This document shows, one piece after another, positions 35,602 through 48,737 of a stretch of 64,000 nt of DNA (within the stretch, counting starts at the first letter, position 1; every line of letters begins with the position of its first letter). The stretch is from Abelmoschus esculentus. Its lineage: Eukaryota > Streptophyta > Magnoliopsida > Malvales > Malvaceae. The translations under genes were made by a program, and so were the position numbers. Under the pieces are notes generated by a model. It did not search any database, had not been told where the DNA came from, and saw nothing but the letters and a program-made list of their open reading frames with translations. The DNA lies in contig JAUCBN010000026.1 in the NCBI GenBank assembly GCA_035048815.1, positions 17,185,001-17,249,000 of the forward strand. Reading direction: 5' to 3'.

Positions 35602-37991
35602 CTTGTAATCGATTTGAAACACCAGTTAAATGTTGTGTTTTGAAGAGGTAAGAGATGATGGAAATGTTGCAGAAAATGAACCTATTTATAAGGGGGTTGT
35701 CGCCATGAACCAGTCCCTGAAATCTGGAGTTTTGACTTCATTTGATTCCTTGCTTTGTTATTACGATAAAATTGCAAAAGATTAGGTTTTTAGAGGAGTA
35801 AATTAGCAATTATATACTTTGATTTCAGGGTTTTTGTATAAATATGATTTTAGTCCCTCTATTATGTTAAAAATCAAAATTTCATCTCTCTATTTCAATC
35901 AAACACAACTTGATCCATCTATTATGTTAAAGTGGTGATGTGATTTTTTTATAATTACTCAATCGGAAAATCGAAATTATGTAAAATTCAATCAATTATA
36001 TCTGATTAATAAAAAATATATATTTAGCCAAAAAAAACTTAAAACCTATTTTTTAAAATGTTTAGTGTCAGGTGGCAACAACCAAACTTGTTATTAATTT
36101 GGACCTACATCATAAAAATAAATGACTAAATAATATAAAGTAGAAGGATTAAATATTAAATTTCAAAATAGTATGGGGACTAAAATAGAATTGGACCTTA
36201 ATATTTTTTTACCAAATAGCTGTAAAGTCTTTCTTTCAAATTAAGCCTATAAGTGTTTCCCTTTTCTTGAGTTCAATGCAAAGTCGTAAGTTCAATTAAT
36301 CAGCTATAAGTTAGGGTTTTGCTTTATGTGGTAAAGAAGTGTTCCTTTCGTTGTTTATAATTTTCTTTTAAAAATATTTATATCTTAGTTTTTTAATAAT
36401 AAATAAATATTTAAATTAACAATAACGTATTATTACTTTATAATAGAATATAATTATCCAATTATTCATTTAATTTAATAGATTCACTTACTTCAACAAT
36501 ATTCTAAAAAGATAAAATTGATAAAAAAATTTTAAATAACAATATTATATTTATTCATATATATTAGGAATTAAAAATGTTTTTTACCTGATCATATTAG
36601 ATACTATTTATTTTGGACGATAAAATAATATATTTATAATAATATTTTAATTAAATAATATATTTATTATCAAACTTATAATTAAATACATTTTATTATT
36701 ATTCTCCCTTATTATATTATTGATTTCCTATTTTAAAGCAAACCATCTCATAAGAAACGAATCTCCAACCTCTCAAGATAACAACTCTTTTGAAAATAGA
36801 AGTAATATAAAATAAATAAATAAATAAATAAATAAAAACTCCTTGCCAGACCTCCACTTTTGGGCACTTCTTTTTATCCCTTAGAAAACAAGAGTTTATT
36901 TAGATATAAATTTAAAAATAAAATATTTAATTATAATATTTTTAAAGAAATCAATAATTCAATAAAATTTTAATATTATAGCTTAGGTTTTCATTAAATT
37001 ATCGAACTTTAAATATTAAAAAATTATCTAAACTATTTGTATTATCGTTTTTTTAACAGATTATTTTCTTTAAAATATTCTGTTTATGATTTTTTTTAAA
37101 TATATAATAATTCGATGTTGTCTTATTTTGTATGAATTTCAACTATAATATTTACCTTTCTGAATATAATTATTTTTATTTAATAAAAAATACAATATCT
37201 CTTGTAAAATAAATATTTAAAGCTATAAACCATCAAATTTTGTGTGATATTACTTGCCTCGTTTCTTAACCATGAAATTAGAGATTAGTTCCATATCTAC
37301 GACAATAAAATATATTTTATAATTTGTTACTTAATGATTATATGATTAATAAAGTATTTTAATCTGTGGTTATAATTTTACAATTTGCGTTTATATATTT
37401 TATAATTTTAAAAATTATTTTAATCCCCTAGAAACTTTTTTATGGTTGAAAAATACTATAGAATGTGTAAAATTATTAAAAATGTTTATTTTTTAATAAA
37501 ATATTTTAATTTTTATAATAATTTAAGTTGTTATATTTCATATATTATAATATAAAAAATTTAAATATCTTTTAATTATATATATTTAATTTATAATATC
37601 ATATTTAAAACAACCATTTATATTCTCAAATAGATATGAAGTCTTTAATTATCATAAAATTTTGTATATATAAAAATATTAAAAATTTTATTTATTAAAA
37701 TAATATATATAATACGAGTTAATTTAGTTATTCAAAATAAAAATCTTAAAAATTACGAGGGTAAAAAAATAGTGAGAGAATGAAAGCAATTGGGCTTGGG
37801 CTTATTTACAAGGTGAAGCACTAAAAGTGGAGGAGCCCAAGCCTGGAGTGGCCCATGAAGGTCCATCGGCATGAATGTCTTGAGAAGAAAGAAAACTAAA
37901 GGTAAAATACTGTAATTGAAGTCCGAAGGAAGAAGAAGAGCAAACGCAGAATCGAAGTGTTAAAAGTAGGGAAAAGCAGAGAAGAAACGAG
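35602..37991. other. Divergent promoter region, AT-rich
   Basis: Between the root-cap gene and PAG1, which diverge. A MITE-like element (35847-36188) is listed separately. 36350-37740 is nearly pure A/T with no frame. 37770-37991 is the likely PAG1 promoter and leader. Confidence 0.45.
35847..36188. mobile_element. MITE-like element with ATTTTAGTCCC termini
   Basis: Left end ATTTTAGTCCCTCTATTATG; right end in reverse ATTTTAGTCCCCATACTATT. These imperfect inverted repeats of about 18 bases enclose AT-rich DNA. TTTAGTCCCT ends are frequent in plant repeats. Target-site duplication not identified. Confidence 0.5.
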
Positions 37992-40426
37992 ATGAGCAGC
38001 ATCGGAACTGGTTACGATCTATCCGTCACCACTTTCTCCCCTGACGGCCGCGTTTTCCAAATCGAGTACGCCGCCAAAGCCGTCGATAACAGCGGGTCCG
38101 ACCTCCTCCTCCTCCTTTATATGTAATTTTACGGTATCAAAATATAATATTGTCTAAAAAACAAATTTTCTTTTTGCAGAACTGTTATTGGAATAAAATG
38201 CAAAGATGGGATCGTCATGGTAATGTCTCTCTTTTCCCCCTTAATATCTGAGCGTAAATTAAAATGGGTATTGTTATTTTTAGGGGGTTGAGAAGCTAAT
38301 AGCATCGAAGATGATGTTACCTGGTTCGAATCGGAGAATCCACTCCGTTCATCGGCATTCCGGCATGGTATTCATTGTTCCTATTTACCCACATTTTCAA
38401 AGCTAACATGTTGGATTCTTACTCTCTCTTTTACTGGCATTTTATACTCTAATTCAGGCAGTGGCTGGATTGGCAGCTGACGGTAGACAAATTGTGGCCC
38501 GTGCTAAATCTGAAGCTACTAATTACCAAAGGTCTCTTTTCACTTTTTTCTTCTTCTTGTTTTAGTTTCAGTTGCTGATACTCAGCTTTAACTATATCTA
38601 TTATATGATCATCAAATTATAAGTTTTATTTGTTGGTGGTTGTGAAGTGTGTATGGTGAACCTATTCCTGTCAAAGAACTCGCTGATCGTGTCGCAAGTT
38701 ATGTGCATTTATGCACACTTTACTGGTGGCTCAGACCCTTTGGCTGTGGGGTAATTCTAGGTGGTTATGATAGAGATGGTCCTCAATTATATGTCGTTGA
38801 ACCATCCGGCATCTCCTATGTAAGTTCATTTAGGTACATTGGTATTATTTCTATTTTTCGGTTGTCAATGATTTATGTCTTATTGTTTATCGTATTGCTT
38901 GTTATAATTGATGTAGAGGTACTTTGGTGCTGCAATCGGAAAGGGAAAACAAGCTGCCAAAACGTAAGTCATAAAACCATGTCTTCCATTTTGTGGAACT
39001 CCGAGTCTGAATCCCATAAAATCATTTCATCATGCTAGATAGTTTGATTGGATGAATGATTGCAGCATTATATATTCTGGAATTTTGTTTTGCACTCTCA
39101 ACCGGTGAACATTTAATAGTTGTCCAGGAGAAAAGCCTTCTAATGGTTCTTTATTTATTATTTGTCTCTTATGAAGAATTGTCATTAATAAAGATATTCA
39201 TGGCATTCTCTTGAATTATTAAGATTCTCCTCCTACCTATGCATGGAGCTGAAGGAACCCTTAATATGTGCTTTATGTTATTCAATTTTATTTGAAAGAA
39301 AGTACAACATTGCTAACAGATTGTAGCCAAGTAGATTAAAGTTGATGGACTATGTTTCCACCACTGTGAACTGTTTGTTCACTTGTCATTCGCCTATGAG
39401 TGATCAAAACTAAGTTAGCTTAGTCGTAACATGAAACTATCTACCCGAAATGATTCTCTGTTCTGTTCTGATACGAGCTATGTTCTTCTGATGAAGTTAA
39501 AACCTTCCTTACAATCTCAACCTCTATAATCTTTGGTTACCTCTTTTTTTTCTGTATTCATCTTGTAAATAACTAACAAGTTTGTGGTTGAATGGAATGT
39601 GTTGGCAGTGAAATTGAAAAGTTGAATCTATCCGAAATGACATGCAGGGAAGGAGTTATTGAAGTAGCCAAAATGTGAGTGTTGCCTATTGTAATTTCTT
39701 CTTTTTCTCTGTTCTATTTTACTTATTTCGGCTCTGGGCACGTAATTTGGTGCTTTTAAAATTGTTTGTTCATTTATATTTTTGGTTTACTCTTTCCTTT
39801 TACACTATGAATCCACGTTTTTGTGCTAGTTCTTGATTTAACCACGGTATTTATCCTCTTAAGCAGCATCTACAAGGTACACGATGAAGCAAAAGATAAG
39901 GCCTTCGAACTTGAGATGAGTTGGGTCTGCGATGAGTCTAAGCAACAACATCAAAAGGTAATTTCTTCAAAATTCAGCATTTATTTCAACTAGCAACAAC
40001 AAAATTCTCGCCCTTTTCCGTCTTGTTTTGACACTTAAATCTTCCATTGAATCAACATGTAAAAGCCATATAAGGGCTTTCATTTCTTCCCATATGCCAA
40101 TAACTACCTTAAAAATCTATCTCACGTTCTATTTCAATCGATCCTACCTCCTTACTGTTTATATTTTCTTGTATGCTCAGACATGAAGTCCTATGCCAGA
40201 TTAGATCATTAGCGGAGCTTGCAATGATAATTCATTAGTTTCTATGCAATGAGGCATTAATAATTCATATCTATTTGTTTCAAGTAGATAGGTATGTCTG
40301 TATCCTTAGAAATACTTCCATTTGAACCGTACCCCGTATTTTTCGGAATTTCAGGTTCCGGATGACCTCTTGGAGGAGGCTCAGGCTGCTGCTAGGACTG
40401 CATTAGAAGAGATGGATGCTGATTAA
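37992..40426 (+). CDS. PAG1: 20S proteasome subunit alpha type-3 (alpha-G)
   Basis: Alpha-ring subunit of the 20S core protease, in cytosol and nucleus; non-catalytic, helps gate the chamber and bind the 19S particle. Nine exons: 37992-38095, 38180-38219, 38284-38367, 38458-38531, 38648-38819, 38917-38963, 39609-39674, 39867-39957, 40355-40426; 249 aa, the usual plant length. It starts MSSIGTGYDLSVTTFSPDGR with the alpha-subunit signature GYDLSVTTFSPDGRVFQIEYA. Then come GVEKLIASKMMLPGSNRRIH, GMAVAGLAADGRQIVARAKS, YVHLCTLYWWLRPFGCGVIL and GGYDRDGPQLY; the C terminus ends in an acidic ALEEMDAD tail. Intron 6 (38964-39608) is the longest. It reads on the same strand as CSN2, whose start codon is 713 bases after this stop. 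Orthology to PAG1 is very clear; a second genomic copy cannot be excluded from one window. Confidence 0.97.
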
Positions 40427-41139
40427 AATGTTGGTGAAGCCAGAATAGTCTTTGTTATCGACATTTTTATCTTTCATTAATCTGCCTTTGTTATGGAACC
40501 TGATGTTTAAACTGTGTTTCCTTGTATCATTTTCCATATAATGATCTGTGCTGACATTTTCATTAAGGAACCTGGTTTTCAAAACAAACAAATATGAACT
40601 ATGTTTTTCTCACTGTTTTCGTTTAGGCTTCAACTAGATCCAATATATGATTGGATGTCAATGGATTATTTATTATAATATTTAACTACTTTTCTGCAAC
40701 AAAAAAAACACACCAAATAAAGCTTATTTTACAAACTATAAATATAAAAAAAATCTTTATTTTTATTAAAAAAAAGGTGATAACAAGAAAAAATATTAAC
40801 AGTACTTATCCCTATTATCATTTATTTTATCTAATAAATTTAAATATAAAATTGAAAAATATTTATAAAGAGAGATGCATTTATATGATTACATTTAAAT
40901 AGATAGAAAAATTGTACAAATATCTGTGATCGGATAATTCTTAGATTAGACCCAAACCCGATTAGACCCGAAACCATTTCTTATATGGATTCTTATATTT
41001 TGCGTTGCCGCCCGCCCGCCCGTAGTAAGACAGCTTTTGTAGCTTAGTTCAAATTCTGCAAATCGACACTTCACCCTCGCTTCTCTCAGTGCTTCTCTCA
41101 GTGCCCAAAAGTTTCCAAACATATTGTAGTCCTTTAATC
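40427..41139 (+). promoter_or_regulatory. PAG1 3' UTR and CSN2 promoter
   Basis: About 40427-40600 is the 3' UTR of PAG1. An AT-rich block with A runs follows. Just ahead of CSN2 lie a short GC island, GCCGCCCGCCCGCCCG near 41007, and a duplicated GCTTCTCTCAGT at about 41079-41105, probably in the leader. Confidence 0.45.
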
Positions 41140-44100
41140 ATGGCTTCAGGTCTCTTCGTTTCTCTCTGATCTGCTTTTATTCTAATTTCTCTACTGTTTT
41201 ACCTATATATATTGCTTTTCCCTATTAGCGCTTGATAAAATCGATTCGCTTTTTGAAATTGGGCAGATGCGGATATGGAGGATTATGGATTTGAATACTC
41301 CGATGAGGAGCCTGAGGAACAAGACGTTGATATCGAGAATCAATATTACAATTCCAAAGGTTTATATATATTATTCTCTAATCTTAATTTTGACGTGGCT
41401 TGGATTATTCTTTGTTTAAGCTATACAAAAATTATAATTCGTGGTTTTTCGCATTTTTATATGCTTCAAAATATTACCTTAGATTAGAATCGGTGTTCAC
41501 CTTTCCAATATGTTGTGGTGTACTGTTAGGGTTTATCCCTGTCAAATTCGGAACTAGTTAGTGAGTTTCAAATTTTGTGTAGTGGCTGAATAATAATCTG
41601 AACTTGTTAGGCTCATTATGAGTTTATCCGTTAACCTTAGTGTTACAATGTCCTCTTGGTTAATTTATAATTAATATATCATATCATATGATAGTTGGTT
41701 TTTGAATATCAACTTCTTCCCCATAGAGAAGCAGTGGAAGCGAGCTCGAGGGTTCAATTCTGTCTGGATAAATGCTTAAAGACCTTGTTTGTTGGTTGAC
41801 AATCTTATCGGTTTCCTACTTGTTACTAATAATTTGTTTTTCTTGTCATAACAGGTTTGGTGGAAACAGACCCTGAAGGGGCTCTTGCTGGTTTTGCTGA
41901 AGTGGTTAGCATGGAACCCGAGAAGGCTGAGTGGTGAGTTATCCCGAAATGTTATTTTGATCTTTTACTACTGGTCTGTTGTTTCTTATGGATGGGCTCC
42001 TATCTTTAATTCTAGTGAATAATTCCTTTATGTAAATAGAGTTCTTGGCTTCTTGCAACCTCTACGGCTTGGGGTATTTGTTTTATCTATCCTTTAAAAA
42101 CAGTTGTCTCATTATCCAAAAATTATGTCTTGTGTTTGAGCCTCATTGGTCAACAGTAAATAGTGTACTTTCTATTCCAGGGGATTCAAAGCTCTAAAGC
42201 AAACTGTAAAGCTCTATTACCGGTTAGGGAAGTATAAAGAAATGATGGATGCTTACAGGGAGATGCTAACGTACATCAAATCAGCAGTGACGCGAAATTA
42301 CAGCGAGAAATGTATAAATAATATTATGGATTTTGTTTCTGGGTCAGCTAGTCAAAATTTTGGGCTCCTGCAGGAATTCTATCAAACCACTCTGAAAGCC
42401 CTTGAAGAGGCAAAGAATGAGGTTAGGAAATTATCAAATGTACAATACAATAATCACTTCAGCATTTTCATGAAGATGTGATATATTGTGCTGTCTTTCA
42501 GAGACTTTGGTTTAAGACAAATCTTAAGCTTTGCAAGATCTGGTTTGATATGGGTGAGTATGGGCGAATGAACAAGGTATCTTTTTTGATCCTTAGAATT
42601 TCAATTTCAGTTATGCAGGAGACAGAATGTTAGAAAAATAACCAGTGAATTTGTTGCACTATCAGATTTTGAAGGAACTACATAAATCGTGTCAAAAGGA
42701 AGACGGGACAGATGATCAAAAGAAGGGAAGTCAGCTTCTGGAAGTTTATGCAATTGAAATTCAAATGTATACTGAGACAAAGAACAACAAAAAGCTCAAG
42801 GTAGTTCGACTTCCCTTTAAGACAAGATGTATACAGACTCACAGAGGTCTATTGAATAATCTATGATTAGTCAAGCAGTTGTTAGCATTCTTTAAGGGAT
42901 TGAGGTCTAAGGTCTCCCCTCTAGATTTTCTCTATATTTGCAAAGAAAGTGAAAATTTCACATTAAACATCTCAAATCAGCCCAGCTGGTAAGATAAAGA
43001 GCTCTTTATTGCAGAAGAAGGAATGATTCTAATTCTATTACACATTTTGGGCATGGTTAATTACAAATGGAAATAATCATTTAAGTTAGATGCTTGGGAG
43101 TTTTGGACTGGAACAGAAGCAGTCATGTTTCCCTTGTAAAAGTTTACTACTGAAAGGCAGTTGATATTATTTTTTATTTTCATCATTTATCTCCCATATA
43201 AGTGATATACACAGTACGATATGTACCCAATTTGCTATTGGACAAATATCAAGTTTGTTTCCTTTGGAATTTGTGTGAATCAATGTTAAACTAAGATGTG
43301 AAATATGTATAACCTTGGGCATTAAAGTCTACACGTGTCTTGTTTTTGCAATCTTTAGAATTCTAGCAACTTTCAAACTTAGAATTACTAGAGTTTAGTT
43401 TATCCACTTGTAGTCTGATAATCTTATGTGAATACTGGTCTATTGTTCACATTAGCGTGAAGCACGTTAATACTGATTACTGAAATCCAGAAATTTTCAC
43501 TGTTGTTTAACCTCAATTGCATGTGGAGTTCACTACCTTTCTTCCTGATGGATATTTGTAACTTTGTTTTATATTGTATGAATGCTGAAACACCAACTTT
43601 GGTTCTTTGTGATATTTTTTATACAAAGTTATGTGGTATATGTGTGGATCTTGTCTTATATGGTAGTCTAGCTGCGTCTGAGATATTGGTTTAAATGCAG
43701 CAACTATACCAGAAAGCTCTTGCTGTTAAGTCTGCAATACCACATCCAAGGATCATGGGAATAATTCGTGAATGTGGTGGCAAGATGCATATGGCCGAGC
43801 GTCAATGGGCTGAGGCAGCCACAGACTTCTTTGAAGCTTTCAAGAACTATGATGAAGCAGGAAATCAGAGGCGTATACAATGCCTAAAGTATGGTTATAT
43901 ATTCTTTTTTTCTTTCTGTAGTTTCCACATTTTCGATTTGATGCATGCTTCTCCTTTTCTCTTCCATTGATATTCTAATATTCAATATGAGAGTTGGATC
44001 TCTTCATCAGCCTTCTGATTTAACTCTATTACAGCACTAGAGTGACTACCTATAAGATTTGTGTAAAATGTACAGCATTGATCTTAACATTTTTGAGGGG

Positions 44101-45363
44101 ATTCCTTTGAGGCAAAATGTTGTTTTATAATGGCATAAGTAGTAAGTGACTGTCATAGTAGGGCCATAAAGGCTGGGGAAAGATTGTAAGGAATGGTCAA
44201 TATTGAGGAATATGAACAAAATCCCGGTCAGTGGGATCTCGGAGAACAAAAAAGAAAAGGTAAGGATAGACTTGGTAAGAACTGGAGAAAACCATCCTAG
44301 AGACTACAAATAGAAGGCAAGGTTTGTAACAGGAGGAGAGATATTCCATATATATTATAATCTTATACAATAAATAAATCATCTTATGCCGTCTATTAAT
44401 ACCTCTTGGTTATGCCTTTTACCAACTAGATAAAAATTTATCTTTTCATCTTGTGGTTCGCTTCTAGATACCTTGTTCTGGCTAACATGCTGATGGAATC
44501 TGAAGTTAATCCTTTTGATGGTCAGGAGGCAAAGCCGTAAGTTCTTTTTAATATTGTTACCTTCTATATGTTGCACCTCTCTCTCTCTACGTGTCTGTCT
44601 CTCTTCCCTCACTGCTATTACTGCAGGTACAAAAATGACCCTGAGATTTTGGCGATGACAAACCTTATAGCGGCCTATCAACGAAATGAGATAATAGAGT
44701 TTGAAAAAATCCTTAAGGTTTGTGTCGCTATGCTTTCAAATGTTCTGATATGTATTGCTGATTACATCTGTTTGCTGTCCTCTTTGTTAAGCTTGGATCA
44801 TCATCTTTTCACTCACAGAGTAACAGAAGGACAATCATGGATGATCCATTCATCCGAAATTATATTGAAGATCTTTTGAAGAATGTCAGAACACAGGTGC
44901 TACTTAAGCTTATAAAACCATATACAAGAATCCGGATCCCTTTCATATCAAAGGTGAAACTTGAAAGATACTGTTTTTTTTTCCTTTCTTTTCTACATTG
45001 AGTGTTCCATTTTTTTTCTAGCATGTTTGGATTTTCTTTCTCCAAATAATATATCGGTAAACTCCTGCATGAACTTCCAATATTCAGGAACTCAATGTGC
45101 CAGAAAAAGATGTAGAGCAGTTGTTGGTTTCCTTGATCTTGGATAACCGTATCGATGGGCATATCGATCAAGTGAACCGGCTGTTGGAGCGTGGTAACAG
45201 GTCAGCCTACTTATTAATGCTTAACCAATACCCAGCGATTCCCCTTTTACTTACATTTCCTTGTTCTTGCAGGTCGAAGGGCATGAAGAAGTACACTGCT
45301 ATGGATAAATGGAACACGCAGCTCAGGTCCCTTTACCAAACCGTCACCAACAGGGTTAGTTGA
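41140..45363 (+). CDS. CSN2: COP9 signalosome subunit 2
   Basis: Subunit of the nuclear COP9 signalosome, which removes NEDD8/RUB1 from cullins and so tunes cullin-RING E3 ligases; CSN2 contacts the cullin. The Arabidopsis gene is FUS12. Twelve exons: 41140-41149, 41267-41359, 41855-41933, 42181-42421, 42502-42576, 42666-42800, 43701-43888, 44468-44536, 44627-44717, 44819-44953, 45088-45200, 45273-45363. They give 439 aa, the known plant length. The first coding exon holds only MAS plus one base. N-terminal acidic DMEDYGFEYSDEEPEE; TPR-like helical repeats (ALKQTVKLYYRLGKYKEMMD, LWFKTNLKLCKIWFDMGEYG); PCI domain about 300-415 (IEDLLKNVRTQVLLKLIKPY, VEQLLVSLILDNRIDGHIDQ); ends LYQTVTNRVS. PAG1 upstream also serves ubiquitin-linked proteolysis. 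Confidence 0.97.
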
Positions 45364-45867
45364 GAATGCAAATACGGTCCCTGTTTGAGGCTACAAAAAA
45401 ACATGCTTTGCTTTGGCTATGCTATGCTTATGTTAGGTAATTTTAGATCCTTAAATTCTATGTTTTGCTTCGGGTATGCTTATGTTAGGAAATTTAAAGT
45501 TTCGACCCAACCAAAAAAATATTAGGACAACATTTCTCTCATACATAGAAACCCAAAAGGCTATTGTATCAGACAGTATAAAATGAAAGAAGCTTAAATA
45601 AAAAATCAATCCCGCTTTTAGCCCTTAAATTATTTTTTAATTAAAATAAATTTCTAAACTATTTTTTTCTTTTATAATAGTTCAATAAATTTAATGACTT
45701 TTTTATAATTTTGAAACTTTTATGACAAAAAATCATTTTATTAAGTTTAATAACCATTTATTTGTAAAAAAAGACTTTAATAACCATTTTTATACTTTAT
45801 GCAGTGTTTTATACGTAAAATTTTTTGTTGAGGATTTATTCACCAAAATTAAATGTTTAAGTAGGTC

Positions 45868-45963
45868 TCGAGTTTGAGGTGTTGTGTACGTTTAATATGC
45901 ATCGAGTTTGAGGTGTTGTGTACGTTTAATATGCATCGAGTTTGAGGTATTGTGTACATAAAA
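45868..45963. repeat. 34-bp tandem repeat, about 2.8 copies
   Basis: TCGAGTTTGAGGTGTTGTGT plus ACGTTTAATATGCA repeats at 45868, 45902 and 45936 with exact 34-base period; the third copy drifts at its end. Related flanking words GTTGAGGATTTATTCACCAA and GTTAAGGATTTACTCATTAA stand on either side, suggesting that the array sits inside a larger duplication. Confidence 0.85.
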
Positions 45964-46401
45964 TATCCTTGTTAAGGATTTACTCATTAAAACTAAATGT
46001 ATGACGTAGGTTGATTTGAATTAGTCAACATAAAATCTAAAAAATCTGAAAAATAGTTAAAAAAAAAGATTGAGCATAAGAAAGGTAGGGACCTTGGGGA
46101 CCCAAGAAATAAGAATTTTTATAATAAGCTTTTTATTTTTTTTGAAAATTTAATCCAATCCTTTTAAATTTTTGTTCCTTACATAACATAAAATTAAATA
46201 TTAAGTAAATTAAGATTCATCATCGTTTAATTTTAAATTTAAATACTTAATTTTTTTTTTATATTTTTAAAGTATAATAATTTGACTCATGACATTCTAT
46301 CCTAATTTCATCTTTGTGAAATCTAAAAGTAAAACTAGCATTAATTATTGAGAAAGCAACTAAACATGTAACAGGTGTTTTACATTATTTTACTGATTGG
46401 T

Positions 46402-46683
46402 TCAACAACCACTGACCAAATTTTTGTCTGGAATCCTCAATCCCTTTGTTTTTGGGGTTACTGGAACCCTAAATCCTAAGGGAAGGCCATCCTTAACGCT
46501 GTAATAGTACCCTACACAGCTCTCGTCATGACTTTCTCTTCCGACATGCGATAATATTGTTTTTTTTTTATTGTTTTCCAAATCCTTCGTTAGCGGAGGA
46601 TTTGTCGAAAACAACTTATTATAATTCTGCACGTGTTCCATGAAGTCATATATATACCTGCATGGCTTGATTAATAAGATCAT
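46402..46683 (-). pseudogene. Possible exon or gene remnant, unknown product
   Basis: A 93-codon frame stands out from its AT-rich surroundings by richer, protein-like composition: MEHVQNYNKLFSTNPPLTKD near the start and GYYYSVKDGLPLGFRVPVTP near the end, then KGLRIPDKNLVSGC and TGA. A splice-like CAG/GTATAT occurs in it near 46660. I recognise no domain. It could be a last-exon fragment of a lost gene or a chance frame; no partner exons are visible upstream on this strand. Confidence 0.22.
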
Positions 46684-48230
46684 TATTAAAATTATTTTTG
46701 AGTTTTAATAATTAATGACCGACTCAAAAATTAAAACGAGAAAGACAAAATATAATTAACAATAAATTAAAAATTAAAGATCCAAATAAACACAAATCTT
46801 ATTATATTTTTAGTAAAACTAATCCAAATGTTCCTAACCCCAAACCAAATTATGTCTTTGTCTAGTTGGTACTTGCTCATGCAAAATAAATGTTTATTTC
46901 TATCCTTATTAATCCATTAATATATTAATTAGGTAAAAAAACAAATATTTTTATTCAATTAAAAACACTTACGTATGGAAAAATCCAATGCATGAATCAC
47001 ATTAATTTTTTTTCACATTATTAAAATTTATTTTTAAAAAATTGTTGGATGAAGTATGAAAAGGTCATGTTGTTTCACATTGTAATCATTCATAAAAGTA
47101 AGTAATAAAGAAAAGAAATGTGGGGAAAATGGAAAGAACTTTGCTTTGATTTTGAGGTACTTCTAAATAAATGATTTTTTATAATTATTACATAATTTTA
47201 TTTTGGAAATGATGATTTTTTTTATTTTATTTATAATATTAAGATTTAATAGTTAGTTTGCAATAATGATTTTGTTTAAACAAAATCGACTATTTATTAT
47301 ATAAAAGAAAATAAATTTTGAACGGAGTATAAGAGGATAAGAAAAAACAATACCAAATATTAACGGTAAAAATGATATAGTGAAAATTTTATAAAAATTG
47401 ACGTGTCAAGATTTAAAATTATTGTCGACCAAAAAAGTCAAAAAATATAATTATCATCGAAAAAACAAACATAAATCAAGATTATCATAAAAAAATTCGA
47501 CAGAATCGAAAATTAGATATCAAATATAAATTAATCAATAAAGACGATTTTTTCACATAAATTAAAAATTCGAACATCACAAAGAATATCAGCGAAAGAA
47601 GATCTACAACAAAAATAATTAAATAATAATCGAAAAAAATTAAAAAAAAAAAGAACGAAATTACTTTAAAAAAAAGTGATTGTCTCTATAAGTTTTTTCT
47701 CTCTCTTTTAAAGGTGCTTGTAATAATATTTTTTGAATTTATTAGAAAGAACTTTATTGTTTCTCTTACAAATAATTTATGTCTACTCTTGCCTTTTCAT
47801 CAATGTTCCATTCTAATGGTGTTAATTTTTTTTTTCTCACAATTTTAATGACAAAAACCCAAAAATTAACTCTTATTTAAATTTATTGAGCCATTTAAAT
47901 TCGATTAATATAATTTAGGTAATGTAAATATTTTTTAAAAAAAATAAAAAATATATTATCATATAATCACGTCATCAGAGATGAAACATAGTTTTTTATT
48001 TGTCTGATCCCGCTAATTATTGTTTTTATATATTACGTAGAATTAAAAAAATTAAAAATATATAATTTATTCTAAATAATCATTTTTTGTTCCAATCAAT
48101 TAAAAAAATTAAAACATATATTTTAATTTTCTCTATAAAAATTTCTAGTTCCATCCCTACGCATTATAGTATTAAAAATTAGTATTATACGATAATTAAA
48201 TCATTAAACTTTGACTGTTGGTTGACGTTT

Positions 48231-48737
48231 CTCAACCCTCTTTGGCCTCAGTTCTTATAAATTCAAATCAAGCTCCAAAAACTTATGGGTTACAGCAAAT
48301 TAAAAAGGATTCTCGTGGGAAATTTTATATGCAGTAATTCATTTGTTTATCTCATTTTCCTTGCTGAGTATTCTCTATAAGGTTGGTAAGAAAAAGTTGT
48401 TTTCCTGGGAAAATATTTCTCATTTCTCGGGTTATTAGCAAATTGCAGGTCTGTAGTTTTGTAATAATTCGGGTTGTTTCATTTAGCTGTAAATTTACCC
48501 TTTCTTTCCCTGTTTCTGCATGTTATGTTTGGTTCCATATTTCAGAGCATTTCAGTGGAATTTACCTTTTCATTTTGCCACCATTTTTGAAAGTTCTTTT
48601 TTTCTTTCTAGCACTGATATTAGAATGTTCTGCAGGGGATGTTCTTTTACTGTCTTAAGCATTATGATATTAATCGTTCAAATTGATTGAAAAAAATGTT
48701 GGTTTGAAAATTTTGGTAGAAGAAACATCAGAGTTAC
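48231..48737 (+). promoter_or_regulatory. CIPK leader and probable 5' UTR intron
   Basis: Sequence becomes less AT-rich here. GGTTG/GTAAGAA near 48385 and TTTTGGTAG/AAGAAAC near 48719 would make a GT-AG intron in the 5' UTR, ending 18 bases before the ATG. The transcription start is not defined. Confidence 0.4.

Larger units (their letters stand above)
45364..48230. other. AT-rich intergenic region
   Basis: 45364 to about 45600 is the CSN2 3' UTR. A 34-bp tandem repeat (45868-45963) and a short less AT-rich block with a 93-codon frame (46683-46402) are listed separately. From 46700 to 48200 it is A/T-rich with nothing bounded that I can name. Confidence 0.5.
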
